Assembly (NCBI RefSeq): GCF_004571065.1
Contig: NZ_SPQN01000027.1
Span: forward strand, 1 to 42,723
Direction of reading: 5' to 3'
Length of the DNA: 42,723 nucleotides
Source of the DNA: Geodermatophilus sp. DF01-2
GTDB taxonomy: Bacteria > Actinomycetota > Actinomycetes > Mycobacteriales > Geodermatophilaceae
The first letter of the stretch is position 1. Each line of letters opens with the position of its first letter. A program made the translations under genes and the position numbers. The notes beneath the pieces are model-generated. The model was not told the DNA's origin. It did no database searches and saw nothing but the letters and a program-made list of their open reading frames with translations. Shown piece after piece: positions 16,069 through 24,298 of the stretch.

Positions 16069-16170
16069 ACCCCGTCCTCCTCACCGCTCGTCGAAGGACC
16101 CGTCTTTCCTCACGCCTCGCAAGCTCGGCGCGAGCCTCGGAGCGGGGCCAGGGACCGTGCAGGGGGCCGG
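16065..16170 (+). repeat. Dispersed 3' element, copy A
   Basis: The copy runs from AAGGACCCC, 14 nt after the MarR stop, to GCAGGGGGCCGG. In order it has AAGGACCCCGTCC, a second GAAGGACCC (from 16093), TCACGCCTCGCAAGCTCGG, the short palindrome GCTCGGCGCGAGC and the GTGCAGGGGGCCGG end. It resembles copies at 23078, 33223 and 39873 and runs in the direction of the upstream gene. Confidence 0.75.
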
Positions 16171-16213
16171 GCGCACCGCGTCCGGGACCGCGTCCGGGGA
16201 CACTTCAAGCCCG

Positions 16214-16219
16214 TAGTGT
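16214..16219 (+). promoter_or_regulatory. Possible -10 box of the glycan operon
   Basis: TAGTGT lies 33 nt before the ATG at 16253 and fits TAnnnT. No clear -35 is present. Just upstream is a 12-bp direct repeat (CCGCGTCCGGGA type, about 16177 and 16189) that could bind a regulator. Confidence 0.3.
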
Positions 16220-16252
16220 TTCCCGTCCGGTCGGGCAGGGCAGGACGCGATC

Positions 16253-17752
16253 ATGCAGGTGGGGATCGGGCAGTGCTCCGTGGTCGTGCCGACCGTCGGC
16301 CGGCCGTCCCTCGACGTGCTGCTCGACGCCCTCGCCCAGGCCCCCGGGCCGCGTCCCGCCGAGCTGGTCCTGGTCGACGACCGCCCCACCGGCGACCCCC
16401 TGCGCCCTGACCGGCCGGGCCTGCCGCCCGTCCGCGTGGTGCGCACCGGCGGCGGTGGCCCGGCCCGCGCGCGCAACCTCGGCTGGCGCAGCGTGCGCAC
16501 CGAGTGGGTGGCCTTCCTCGACGACGACGTGGTGCCCGACCCCGACTGGTACCAGCGGCTGGCCGAGGACCTCTCCGGCCTGCCGGGCGACGTCGCCGGC
16601 AGCCAGGGCCGGGTTCGCGTGCCGCTGCCGGAGGACCGCCGGCCCACGGACTGGGAGCGCGGCACCGCCGGGCTGGCCACCAGTTCCTGGATCACCGCCG
16701 ACCTCGCCTACCGCCGCGCCGCGCTGGCCGCGGTCGGCGGCTTCGACGAGCGCTTTCCCCGCGCCTTCCGCGAGGACTCCGACCTGGCGCTCCGGGTCAT
16801 GGACACCGGCGCCCGGCTGGTCCGCGGGCAGCGCTGGATCACCCACCCGGTGCGGCCGGTCGACCGCTGGGTCAGCGTGCGGGTGCAGGCCGGCAACGCC
16901 GACGACGTCCTCATGCGGCGGCTGCACGGGCGCGACTGGCGCGAGCGTGCCGACGCTCCGCTGGGCCGCCGTCCGCAGCACCTGGCCGTGGCCGCGGCCG
17001 CCCTGGCCGCCGTCGGCCTCACCGTCGCGCGTCGTCCCCGGGCTGCGGCCCTGGCCGCTCTCGCCTGGGCCGCCGGCACCGCGGAGTTCGCCCGGGCCCG
17101 CATCGCGCCCGGCCCGCGCGACCGCGCCGAGGTCACGACCATGCTCGCCACCAGTGCGCTCATCCCCCCGCTGGCGACCTGGCACTTCCTCCGCGGCGCC
17201 GTGCGGCACCGGCGGGTGCGGCCCTGGCGCGGGCTGCCCGACCTGGTCCTGTTCGACCGCGACGGCACCCTGGTGCGCGACTATCCGTACAACGGCGACC
17301 CGGCGCTGGTGACGCCGGTGCCCGGGGCGCGCGAGGCGGTGGACGCGTTGCGCGCCCGTGGGGTCCGGGTCGGTGTGGTCAGCAACCAGTCCGGCGTCGC
17401 CCGCGGGCTGATCACCCGCGACCAGGTCGACGCCTGCATGGCCCGGCTCGGCGACCTGCTCGGCCCCTTCGACACCGTGCAGGTCTGCCCGCACGGCCCG
17501 GACGACGGCTGCACCTGCCGCAAGCCCGCCCCCGGGATGGTCAAGGCCGCCTGCGCCGAGCTCGATGTCGATCCGGCCCGCTGCGTGGTCATCGGGGACA
17601 TCGGCGCCGACGTCGAGGCCGCGGCCGCCGCCGGTGCCTCGAGCATCCTCGTCCCGACCCCGGTGACGCGGCGGGCCGAGGTGAGCGCGGCGTCCCACCG
17701 GGCGGCCACCCTGACCGAGGCGGTCGACGACCTCCTGGCGGGTCGGTGGTGA
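16253..17752 (+). CDS. Family 2 glycosyltransferase fused to GmhB-like HAD phosphatase
   Basis: The 499-residue protein is a two-domain fusion. Residues 1-210 are a GT2 (GT-A) domain: SVVVPTVGRPSLDVLLDAL, LVLVDDRP, GPARARNLG, VAFLDDDVVPDPDW (metal-binding DxD) and FREDSDLALR. A partly hydrophobic linker (240-320) follows. Residues about 330-499 are a HAD-IIIA phosphatase: LVLFDRDGTLVRDYPYNGDP (nucleophile Asp and DRDGT), VVSNQSGVARG and the zinc-site CPHGPDDGCTCRKPAPGM. It ends IGDIGADVEAAAAAG. That zinc signature is typical of D-glycero-D-manno-heptose-1,7-bisphosphate 7-phosphatase. ATG 16253 has AGGA about 7 nt upstream. First gene of the seven-gene operon. Confidence 0.9.
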   Translation: MQVGIGQCSVVVPTVGRPSLDVLLDALAQAPGPRPAELVLVDDRPTGDPLRPDRPGLPPVRVVRTGGGGPARARNLGWRSVRTEWVAFLDDDVVPDPDWYQRLAEDLSGLPGDVAGSQGRVRVPLPEDRRPTDWERGTAGLATSSWITADLAYRRAALAAVGGFDERFPRAFREDSDLALRVMDTGARLVRGQRWITHPVRPVDRWVSVRVQAGNADDVLMRRLHGRDWRERADAPLGRRPQHLAVAAAALAAVGLTVARRPRAAALAALAWAAGTAEFARARIAPGPRDRAEVTTMLATSALIPPLATWHFLRGAVRHRRVRPWRGLPDLVLFDRDGTLVRDYPYNGDPALVTPVPGAREAVDALRARGVRVGVVSNQSGVARGLITRDQVDACMARLGDLLGPFDTVQVCPHGPDDGCTCRKPAPGMVKAACAELDVDPARCVVIGDIGADVEAAAAAGASSILVPTPVTRRAEVSAASHRAATLTEAVDDLLAGRW

Positions 17753-18819
17753 GCGCCCGCACGGTCCTCGTGGCCCGGCTGGACTCGGTCGGCGACGTCC
17801 TCGTCCAGGGGCCGCTGGTGCGGGCCGTGGCCGCCGGCGCCGACCGGGTCGTCTTCCTCGCCGGTCCCGCCGGCGCGGAGGCCGCCGGCCTGCTGCCCGG
17901 CGTGGACGAGGTGTGGACCTGGTCCTGCCCGTGGATCCTCGGCGACCCGCCGCCGGTCGACCCCGCCGACCTCGCCGCGCTGACCGACCGGGTCCGCGCC
18001 CTCGCGCCCGACGAGGCGGTCGTCTCCACCTCCTTCCACCAGTCGCCCCTGCCCCTGGCGCTGGTGCTGCGCACCGCCGGCGTGCCACGGATCTCCGCGA
18101 TCAGCGTCGACTACCCCGGGTCGCTGCTCGACGTCCGCCACCGGGTGCGCGACGACCTGCCCGAGCCCGAGCGGGCCCTGTCCCTCGCCCGCGCCGCGGG
18201 CTTCGACCTGCCGGCCGGCGACGACGGCCGGCTCGCCGTGCGCCGACCCCTGCCCGCAGCAGCCGACGTGCTCTCCCGGTTGGGTGACACCCGTACTCGC
18301 GGTGAGCTGGCACGTGGGACGGGGGTGGATCCGTCGCCGGGATACGTCGTGCTCCATCCCGGCGCCAGCGTCCCGGCCCGCGCCTGGCCCGTGCGCCGCT
18401 GCGCCGAGGCGGTCGAGGCGCTGGCCGACGCCGGTCACCGGGTGCTGGTCACCGGCGGTCCGGGGGAACGGGAGCTCACCGCGGCCGTCGCCGGCACCCG
18501 GGGCGTCGACCTCGGCGGGGACACCTCGCTCGTCCAGATGGCGGCGCTGCTCGACGGCGCCGCCGCGGTCGTCGTGGGCAACACCGGCCCGGCGCACCTG
18601 GCCGCCGCCGTCGGGACGCCGGTCGTCTCGCTGTTCTCCCCGGTCGTCCCGGCGGCGCGGTGGGCGCCCTACGGGGTGCCGACCGTGCTGCTCGGCGACC
18701 AGGACGCCCCCTGCCGGCTGACCCGGGCCCGCGAGTGCCCGGTGCCCGGCCACCCCTGCCTCACGTCGGTGACCGCGGACGACGTCGTCGCGGCTGTCGG
18801 GAAGGTGCTCGCTGCGTGA
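17749..18819 (+). CDS. Glycosyltransferase family 9 (heptosyltransferase-like)
   Basis: The 356-residue protein has the GT9 two-Rossmann pattern: ARLDSVGDVLVQGPLVRAVA at the N-terminus, VVLHPGASVPARAWPVRRCA at the start of the second half, VLVTGGPGERELT and VVGNTGPAHLAAAVGTPVVS near the end. It ends with a cysteine-containing ECPVPGHPCLTSVT like ADP-heptose:LPS heptosyltransferases. GT9 enzymes use ADP-heptose as donor. The GTG at 17749 overlaps the previous stop by four bases. In an organism without lipopolysaccharide the acceptor is unknown, presumably a wall-linked or capsular glycan. Confidence 0.92.
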   Translation: MSARTVLVARLDSVGDVLVQGPLVRAVAAGADRVVFLAGPAGAEAAGLLPGVDEVWTWSCPWILGDPPPVDPADLAALTDRVRALAPDEAVVSTSFHQSPLPLALVLRTAGVPRISAISVDYPGSLLDVRHRVRDDLPEPERALSLARAAGFDLPAGDDGRLAVRRPLPAAADVLSRLGDTRTRGELARGTGVDPSPGYVVLHPGASVPARAWPVRRCAEAVEALADAGHRVLVTGGPGERELTAAVAGTRGVDLGGDTSLVQMAALLDGAAAVVVGNTGPAHLAAAVGTPVVSLFSPVVPAARWAPYGVPTVLLGDQDAPCRLTRARECPVPGHPCLTSVTADDVVAAVGKVLAA

Positions 18820-19796
18820 AGGTCCTGCTCTGGCACGTGCACGGCTCGTGGACGACGGCGTTCGTCCAGGGCCGGCACGAGTACCTGCTGCCGGTCACCC
18901 CCGATCGCGGCCCCGACGGGCTCGGCCGCGCGCGCACCTGGGACTGGCCGGCGTCGGCCCGCGAGGTGACCCCGGAAATCCTCCGTGAGGAGGACGTCGA
19001 CGCCGTCGTCCTGCAGCGCACCCGCGACCTGGAGCTGGTGCGCGAGTGGCTGGGCCGCGAGCCCGGCCGTGATCTGCCCGCCGTCTTCCTCGAGCACAAC
19101 GCGCCCGGCCTGGAGCCGGGTGACGGACCGGTTCCGCACACCCGCCATCCGCTGGCCGACCGGTCGGACATCCCGATCGCGCACGTCACCCACTTCAACC
19201 AGCTCTTCTACGACAACGGTCGCGCACCGACGACGGTCATCGAGCACGGCGTCGTCGACCCCGGCGAGCGCTACACCGGTGAGCTGGCCCGCGCGGCCGT
19301 CGTCACCAACGAGCCGGTCCGTCGCGGCCGCACGGTCGGCGCCGACCTGCTGCCCGGGCTGGCTGCCGTAGCACCCGTCGACGTCTTCGGCATGGGCCTG
19401 GCCGGCCTGTACGAGCGGTACGGCCTCGGCCCCGACCGCGTCGCGCTGCACGACGACCCGCCGCAGGCGGCGATGCACGCCGAGCTCGCCCGTCGCCGGG
19501 TGTACGTGCATCCGGTCCGCTGGACCTCTCTCGGGCTCTCCCTGCTCGAGGCGATGCACCTGGGCCTGCCGGTGGTGGCCTTGGCCACCACCGAGGCGGT
19601 CGAGGCGGTGCCGGCCGAGGCGGGTGTCCTCTCCACCCGTCCGGAGCGACTCTGGGCGGCCGTCCGCACGTACCTGCACGACGAGGACGCCGCCCGGCTG
19701 GCCGGCAAGGCGGCTCGCGCCGCTGCGCTGGAGCGGTACGGGCTCCACCGGTTCCTGGGGGATTGGGATGCACTACTCGAGGAGGTGACCCGGTGA
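18816..19796 (+). CDS. Glycosyltransferase, GT4-like (GT-B fold)
   Basis: The 326-residue protein begins MKVLLWHVHGSWTTAFVQGR and has GT-B features: VFLEHNAPG, HVTHFNQLFYDNG, VIEHGVVDPGERY and the C-terminal donor-site stretch VYVHPVRWTSLGLSLLEAMHLGLPVVALATTEA. The E-x7-E motif appears as S-L-G-L-S-L-L-E-A-M. It is shorter than typical GT4 proteins, with a compact N-terminal domain. The GTG at 18816 overlaps the GT9 stop. Donor and acceptor are not deducible. Confidence 0.85.
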   Translation: MKVLLWHVHGSWTTAFVQGRHEYLLPVTPDRGPDGLGRARTWDWPASAREVTPEILREEDVDAVVLQRTRDLELVREWLGREPGRDLPAVFLEHNAPGLEPGDGPVPHTRHPLADRSDIPIAHVTHFNQLFYDNGRAPTTVIEHGVVDPGERYTGELARAAVVTNEPVRRGRTVGADLLPGLAAVAPVDVFGMGLAGLYERYGLGPDRVALHDDPPQAAMHAELARRRVYVHPVRWTSLGLSLLEAMHLGLPVVALATTEAVEAVPAEAGVLSTRPERLWAAVRTYLHDEDAARLAGKAARAAALERYGLHRFLGDWDALLEEVTR

Positions 19797-21010
19797 TGAA
19801 GCTCGACCTGGTCTCCGAGCACGCCAGCCCGCTCGCCGCCATCGGCGGAGTGGACGCCGGCGGGCAGAACGTGCACGTCGCCGCGCTGGCCGCGGGCCTG
19901 GCCCGGCGCGGGCACGAGGTCACCGTGCACACCCGCCGGGAGGACCCGGACCAGCCCCACCGCATGACGACCGCCGACGGCTACGACGTCGCGCACGTGA
20001 CCGCGGGCCCGGCGCGGGTGCTGCCCAAGGACGACCTGCTGCGGCACATGCCCGAGTTCGCCTCGGTGCTGCGGCGGGAGTGGGCGCAGCGCCCGCCGGA
20101 CCTGGTGCACGCGCACTTCTGGATGAGCGGGCTGGCCGCGGTCGCCGCCGCCGGCGCGGGGCGGGCGGGAATCCCGATCGTGCAGACCTTCCACGCCCTC
20201 GGGTCGGTCAAGCGCCGGCACCAGGGTGCCGCGGACACCTCGCCGCCGCAGCGGGTGGACCGGGAGCGGTCACTGTGTCGCACGGTCGCACACGTCATCG
20301 CCACCTGCTCCGACGAGGTCTTCGAGCTGCGCCGGCTGGGCCTGGACAGCGATCGGGTGTCGATCGTGCCGTGTGGCGTGGACACCGCCGTCTTCACCCC
20401 CCGCGGCCCTGTCGCGCCGCGCGGCGACCGGAAGCGGCTGCTGGTCCTCGGCCGGCTGGTCGAGCGCAAGGGGCAGGAGGACGCCGTCCGCGCGCTGGCC
20501 GCCGTCCCCGACGTGGAGCTGGTCGTCGTCGGTGGGCCGTCGGCCGCGCAGCTGGACGACGACCCGGAGGTGCGCCGGCTGCGGGAGGTCGCCGCCTCCC
20601 TGGGCGTCGCCGACCGGCTGGTGTTCACCGGCGCGGTGGCGCGGGCCGACGTCCCGGCGTGGGTCCGCTCGGCCGACGTGGTGCTCGCCGTCCCCTGGTA
20701 CGAACCGTTCGGCATCACCCCGCTGGAGGCCATGGCCTGCGGACGGCCGGTGGTGGCCACCGCCGTGGGCGGCCTGCAGGACTCCGTCGCCGACGGCGTC
20801 ACCGGCGACCTGGTCCCGCCCCGGGACCCGGCCCGGCTGGGCGAGGTGCTCGCCGCGCTGCTGGTCGACGACGCCCGCCGGGCCGCCTACGGGGCGGCCG
20901 GGGTGCGTCGCGCCCGCGACCGCTACCGGTGGGCCCGGGTGGTGGCCGACACCGACACCGTCTACCGGCAGGTCCTGGCCAGCCGCCGTCCCGTGGAGGT
21001 CGCCCGATGA
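19796..21010 (+). CDS. Glycosyltransferase family 4
   Basis: The 404-residue enzyme starts MKLDLVSEHASPLAAIGGVDAGGQNVHV, which matches the G-G-x-x-x-x-V start of sucrose-phosphate synthase-like GT4 enzymes. Further motifs are LVHAHFWMSG, FHALGSVKRRHQ, SIVPCGVDTAVFTPRGP, LLVLGRLVERKG and PWYEPFGITPLEAMACGRPV (donor E-x7-E). Nucleotide-diphosphate sugar transfer with retention is expected; the sugar is unknown. ATG 19796 overlaps the previous TGA; a GTG at 19793 is an alternative, with GAGGAGG 7 nt before it. Confidence 0.92.
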   Translation: MKLDLVSEHASPLAAIGGVDAGGQNVHVAALAAGLARRGHEVTVHTRREDPDQPHRMTTADGYDVAHVTAGPARVLPKDDLLRHMPEFASVLRREWAQRPPDLVHAHFWMSGLAAVAAAGAGRAGIPIVQTFHALGSVKRRHQGAADTSPPQRVDRERSLCRTVAHVIATCSDEVFELRRLGLDSDRVSIVPCGVDTAVFTPRGPVAPRGDRKRLLVLGRLVERKGQEDAVRALAAVPDVELVVVGGPSAAQLDDDPEVRRLREVAASLGVADRLVFTGAVARADVPAWVRSADVVLAVPWYEPFGITPLEAMACGRPVVATAVGGLQDSVADGVTGDLVPPRDPARLGEVLAALLVDDARRAAYGAAGVRRARDRYRWARVVADTDTVYRQVLASRRPVEVAR

Positions 21011-21690
21011 GCCCTGCCCCCCTGTCCGAGGCTCCCCACTCGGCCGGCGAGGTCGTCTCGCCGGACACCTGCACCCACCTCACCGGGGCCGACCACGTCG
21101 CGTCGCTGACCGCCGCCCTCGGCTCCCTGAACGGACAGCTCGACACGCTGGACGGCTGGGGCCGGCAGATCGCCGACGTGCTGTCCGGAGAATCGCGTGG
21201 CCGGCTGCTGGCCGCGGGCAACGGGGGCAGCGCGGCCCAGGCGCAGCACCTGACCGCCGAGCTGGTCGGCCGCTACCGGGCCGACCGGCCGCCGTTCTCG
21301 GCGATCTGTCTGACCGCCGAGACGTCGTCGTTGACGGCCATCGCCAACGACTACCCGGCCGACGAGCTCTTCGCCCGCCAGGTCGAGGCCCACGGGCGGG
21401 CCGGCGACGTGCTGGTGCTTCTGTCGACCTCCGGCCGCAGCCCCAACGCCGTCGCTGCCGCCCGGCGGGCCCGCGAGTGCGGTATCACCGTGCTCGCGAT
21501 GACCGGCCCGGCGCCCAACCCGCTGGCCGCCGCAGCCGACGACGCGGTGTGCATCGACTCCCCGTGGACGGCGACCGTGCAGGAGTGCCACCTGGTCGCG
21601 CTGCACCTGGTCTGCGCGTCCTTCGACGCCGCCGTGCTCGCCGAGCCCGCGCGCGTGCCCTCCGCGACCCGCCTGGAGGCCGCCCCGTGA
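21007..21690 (+). CDS. SIS-domain sedoheptulose-7-phosphate isomerase (GmhA-like)
   Basis: The 227-residue protein has a SIS domain with AAGNGGSAAQAQHLTAELVG, SSLTAIANDYPADELFARQV, LVLLSTSGRSPNAVAAA and TVQECHLVALHLVC. These are the GmhA motifs: GNGGSAA.AQH binds the phosphate, the Glu in AELVG is catalytic, and the late E-x-H is in place. GmhA converts sedoheptulose 7-phosphate to D-glycero-D-manno-heptose 7-phosphate, the first step of activated heptose formation. The first 30 residues are an extra N-terminal extension. The ATG overlaps the previous stop (ATGA). Together with the HldE and HAD genes the pathway appears complete. Confidence 0.92.
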   Translation: MSPAPLSEAPHSAGEVVSPDTCTHLTGADHVASLTAALGSLNGQLDTLDGWGRQIADVLSGESRGRLLAAGNGGSAAQAQHLTAELVGRYRADRPPFSAICLTAETSSLTAIANDYPADELFARQVEAHGRAGDVLVLLSTSGRSPNAVAAARRARECGITVLAMTGPAPNPLAAAADDAVCIDSPWTATVQECHLVALHLVCASFDAAVLAEPARVPSATRLEAAP

Positions 21691-23075
21691 GCGGGGTGGG
21701 TGGGCGAGCAATCGTCGTCGTCGGGGACGCCCTGCTCGACGTCGACCTGGTCGGCACGGCGTCCCGGCTCACCCCGGACGCGCCCGTGCCGGTCGTGGAG
21801 GACGTCGAGACCCGCGAGCGCCCCGGCGGCGCGGCACTGGCAGCGGTGATCGCGGCCCGGGCCACCCGCCGCGAGGTCGTCCTGGTCACGCCGATGGCCG
21901 ACGACGGGGACGCCGACCGGCTGAGGGCCCTCCTGGCCGGTCGCGTACGGCTGGTCGAGATCCCTTCCGGCGGCGGGACGGCCGTGAAGCGGCGGGTCCG
22001 GGTGGGCGACCACTCGGTGGTGCGGATCGACAGCGGCGCGCCGGTGGCGGTACTCGGTGCGCTGCCCGCCGAGGCCGCGGAGGCCATCCGCGACGCCGCG
22101 GCCGTGCTGGTGGCCGACTACGGCCGGGGGACGACGGCGGACGCCGCCGTGCGGGCGGTGCTGGCCGAAGCCGGCGGGCCGGTCGTCTGGGACCCGCACC
22201 CCCGCGGCGCCGACCCGGTGCCGAGCGTGCGCCTGGTCACGCCCAACGGCGTCGAGGCCGCCCGCGTGGCGGCGGCCACCGGGGTGGTGGCCGACGGCGA
22301 CGGCCTGGCCGCGGTCGGCGCCCGGGCCGAGGCGCTCATCCGGCACTGGGGCGTCGGCGCGGTCGCGGTGACCCTGGGTGCTCGGGGGGTGCTGCTCTCC
22401 TACGGCGAGGGCGCGCCGATGGTGGTGCCGGCGGTGCCGGTGACCGGCGGCGACCCGTGCGGGGCGGGCGACTCCTTCGCGGCGGCAGCGGTGCTGGCGT
22501 TGGCCGACGGTGCGGTGACCGGCGAGGCGGTGGCGGCCGCGGTGGCGAATGCTTCGGCCTTCGTGGCCCGCGGGGGTGCCTCGGCGTGGGACCTCGACAC
22601 GGCTGCCGGGCCGAACGTGGTGGCCGAGCCGGGGGTGGACGGCGTGCTCGCACGGGTCCGCGCCGCCGGCGGCACCGTCGTGGCCACCGGCGGCTGCTTC
22701 GACCTGCTGCACCCCGGCCACGTCGCGACGCTGCGGGCCGCCCGCGGGCTGGGCGACTGCCTGGTGGTGTGCATCAACTCCGACGACTCGGTGCGCCGGC
22801 TCAAGGGCCCGTCGCGTCCGCTGGTGACCGCGGCCGACCGGGCGCGGGTGCTGGAGGCGCTGGAGTTCGTCGACGCCGTCGTCGTGTTCGGCGAGGACAC
22901 CCCGGCCGAGGTGATCGAGCGGCTGCGTCCGGACGTGTGGGCCAAGGGGGGCGACTACGCCGGCGCCCACCTGCCCGAGGCGGCGGTGCTGCGGCGCTGG
23001 GGCGGCCAGGCCGTCGTGCTGCCCTACCTCGACGGGCACTCCACGACGGCCCTGGTCCAGCGCTCCCGGGTGTGA
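21687..23075 (+). CDS. hldE: Bifunctional heptose kinase and nucleotidyltransferase (HldE-like)
   Basis: The 462-residue protein has the two HldE domains in order. Residues about 5-300 are a PfkB sugar kinase (VVGDALLDVDLVG, RLTPDAPVPVVE, RPGGAALAA, VVWDPHPRG, LVTPNGVEA and GGDPCGAGDSFAAAAVLAL, whose Asp is the base). Residues about 325-462 are a cytidylyltransferase-like domain (ATGGCFDLLHPGHVATLR with the HxGH motif, NSDDSVRRLKGPSRP, ERLRPDVWAKGGDY). The known roles are phosphorylation of heptose-7-phosphate at O1 and, after GmhB acts, transfer of a nucleotide to give ADP-heptose. The nucleotide used here is not proven. The GTG overlaps the SIS gene stop. A dispersed element starts 2 nt after its stop. 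Confidence 0.93.
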   Translation: MSGVGGRAIVVVGDALLDVDLVGTASRLTPDAPVPVVEDVETRERPGGAALAAVIAARATRREVVLVTPMADDGDADRLRALLAGRVRLVEIPSGGGTAVKRRVRVGDHSVVRIDSGAPVAVLGALPAEAAEAIRDAAAVLVADYGRGTTADAAVRAVLAEAGGPVVWDPHPRGADPVPSVRLVTPNGVEAARVAAATGVVADGDGLAAVGARAEALIRHWGVGAVAVTLGARGVLLSYGEGAPMVVPAVPVTGGDPCGAGDSFAAAAVLALADGAVTGEAVAAAVANASAFVARGGASAWDLDTAAGPNVVAEPGVDGVLARVRAAGGTVVATGGCFDLLHPGHVATLRAARGLGDCLVVCINSDDSVRRLKGPSRPLVTAADRARVLEALEFVDAVVVFGEDTPAEVIERLRPDVWAKGGDYAGAHLPEAAVLRRWGGQAVVLPYLDGHSTTALVQRSRV

Positions 23076-24118
23076 GTAAGGACCCCCTCGCCCCCCTTGA
23101 AGGACCCCCCTTCCCTCCGCCACTCGCAGGCTCGCGGCGGGCCTCTGCAGGGAGGCCGGTCGAGGCTCGGCGCGGGCCCCTGCAGCGGGGCCGGCCGACC
23201 GCCGTGGTGCTCCGGCCGCTGGGGCTCGGCGACCTGCTGACCGGGGTGTCGGCCATCCGGGCGGTCCGGGCGGCGGTGCCGGACCATCGGCTGGTGCTCG
23301 CCACGACCGCGGCGCTCGAGCCGCTGGCCGCGCTGGTCGACGCGGTCGACGAGGTGCTGCCCGCCCGCGAGCTCGAGCCGCTGGACTGGGCCGGCCCCCC
23401 GCCGGAGCTCGCCGTCGACCTGCACGGCAAGGGCCCGGCCTCGCACGTCGTCGTGGCCGACCTGCACCCCGAGCGGCTGCTCACCTTCGCCAGCCCCGGC
23501 TACCCCGGCCCGACCTGGTACCCCGACGAGCACGAGGTGCGGCGCTGGTGCCGACTGGTCGCGGAGGGGCTGGGCGTCGACGCCGACCCGGACGCCCTCG
23601 ACCTCGCCGTCCCGAACGTGCCCGCACCGGCGCCCGCCGGCGTGGCCCTGGTGCACCCCGGGGCGGCGTTCCCGGGCCGGCGCTGGCCCGCCGACCGGTT
23701 CGCCGCGGTCGCCCGGCACCTGGCCGCCCGCGGACTGGAGGTCCGCGTCACCGGCGGCCCGGCCGAGGTGGCGCTGGCCCGTGCGGTGGCCGAGGGTGCC
23801 GGGCTGGGGGAGGAGGCGGTCCTGGCCGGCCGGACGACGATCCTCGAACTGGCCGCCGTGGTCGCCGGCGCCGGGGTCGTCGTCAGCGGCGACACCGGCA
23901 TGGCCCACCTGGCGACCGCCTACCGCCGTCCCTCGGTGGTGCTGTTCGGGCCGGTGTCGCCGGCGCTGTGGGGTCCGCCGCCGCGGCCGCAGCACGTCGT
24001 CCTCTGGCACGGGGACGGCACCGGCGACCCGTGGAGCGCCGAGCTCGACCCGGCGCTGGACGAGGTCACCGTCGACGAGGTCACCGCAGCCCTGGACGGG
24101 TTGCTGGCCCGCACCTGA
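23072..24118 (+). CDS. Glycosyltransferase family 9 with an N-terminus read from a dispersed element
   Basis: The 348-residue protein is a GT9 enzyme: VVLRPLGLGDLLTGVSAIRA, VDLHGKGPASHVV, VALVHPGAAFPGRRWPADRF, VRVTGGPAEVALA and VVVSGDTGMAHLATAYRRPS. The core starts only at about residue 43. The first 40 residues (SKDPLAPLEGPPFPPPLAGS and following) are the translation of dispersed element copy B. Possible starts are GTG 23072, overlapping the HldE stop like every other junction in this operon, or GTG 23204, which would leave almost nothing before the Rossmann start. Both cannot be right; 23072 is used because it preserves coupling. It is the last gene of the operon. Confidence 0.85.
   Translation: MSKDPLAPLEGPPFPPPLAGSRRASAGRPVEARRGPLQRGRPTAVVLRPLGLGDLLTGVSAIRAVRAAVPDHRLVLATTAALEPLAALVDAVDEVLPARELEPLDWAGPPPELAVDLHGKGPASHVVVADLHPERLLTFASPGYPGPTWYPDEHEVRRWCRLVAEGLGVDADPDALDLAVPNVPAPAPAGVALVHPGAAFPGRRWPADRFAAVARHLAARGLEVRVTGGPAEVALARAVAEGAGLGEEAVLAGRTTILELAAVVAGAGVVVSGDTGMAHLATAYRRPSVVLFGPVSPALWGPPPRPQHVVLWHGDGTGDPWSAELDPALDEVTVDEVTAALDGLLART
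23078..23195 (+). repeat. Dispersed 3' element, copy B, with duplicated 3' module
   Basis: The copy starts 2 nt after the HldE stop. It has AAGGACCCCC, a second GAAGGACCCCCC (from 23099), CCGCCACTCGCAGGCTCGC, GGCGGGCCTCTGCAGGGAGG and then a second, diverged 3' module (GAGGCTCGGCGCGGGCCCC, TGCAGCGGGGCC). It forms the 5' coding end of the following GT9 gene, which stays open through it. Confidence 0.75.
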
Positions 24119-24133
24119 CCTTCTTCCTGTCGG

Positions 24134-24171
24134 CGCTCTCCCCTGTTCACCATGCGAGGCAGGGGAGAGCG
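24134..24171 (+). terminator. Terminator of the glycan operon
   Basis: CGCTCTCCCCTG (24134-24145) pairs with CAGGGGAGAGCG (24160-24171), 12 bp, 14-nt loop, 15 nt after the GT9 stop. Confidence 0.7.
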
Positions 24172-24298
24172 TCCGCGGGTGTCGAGGTGCTGGCGGGACT
24201 CGGCGGCGGTCGGGGACGGCGCCCGGCCACTCGGCCACTCGGCGGCCCGGGGCTCCACCCCCACGAAGGCGCACACCCGGGGTGTGGGTCATGGCGTC

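Noticed and set aside
20226-23075. 949-codon plus-strand open frame
   Set aside because: Only its last part (from 21687) is the HldE-like gene. The earlier part is an out-of-frame reading of the GT4 and SIS genes.
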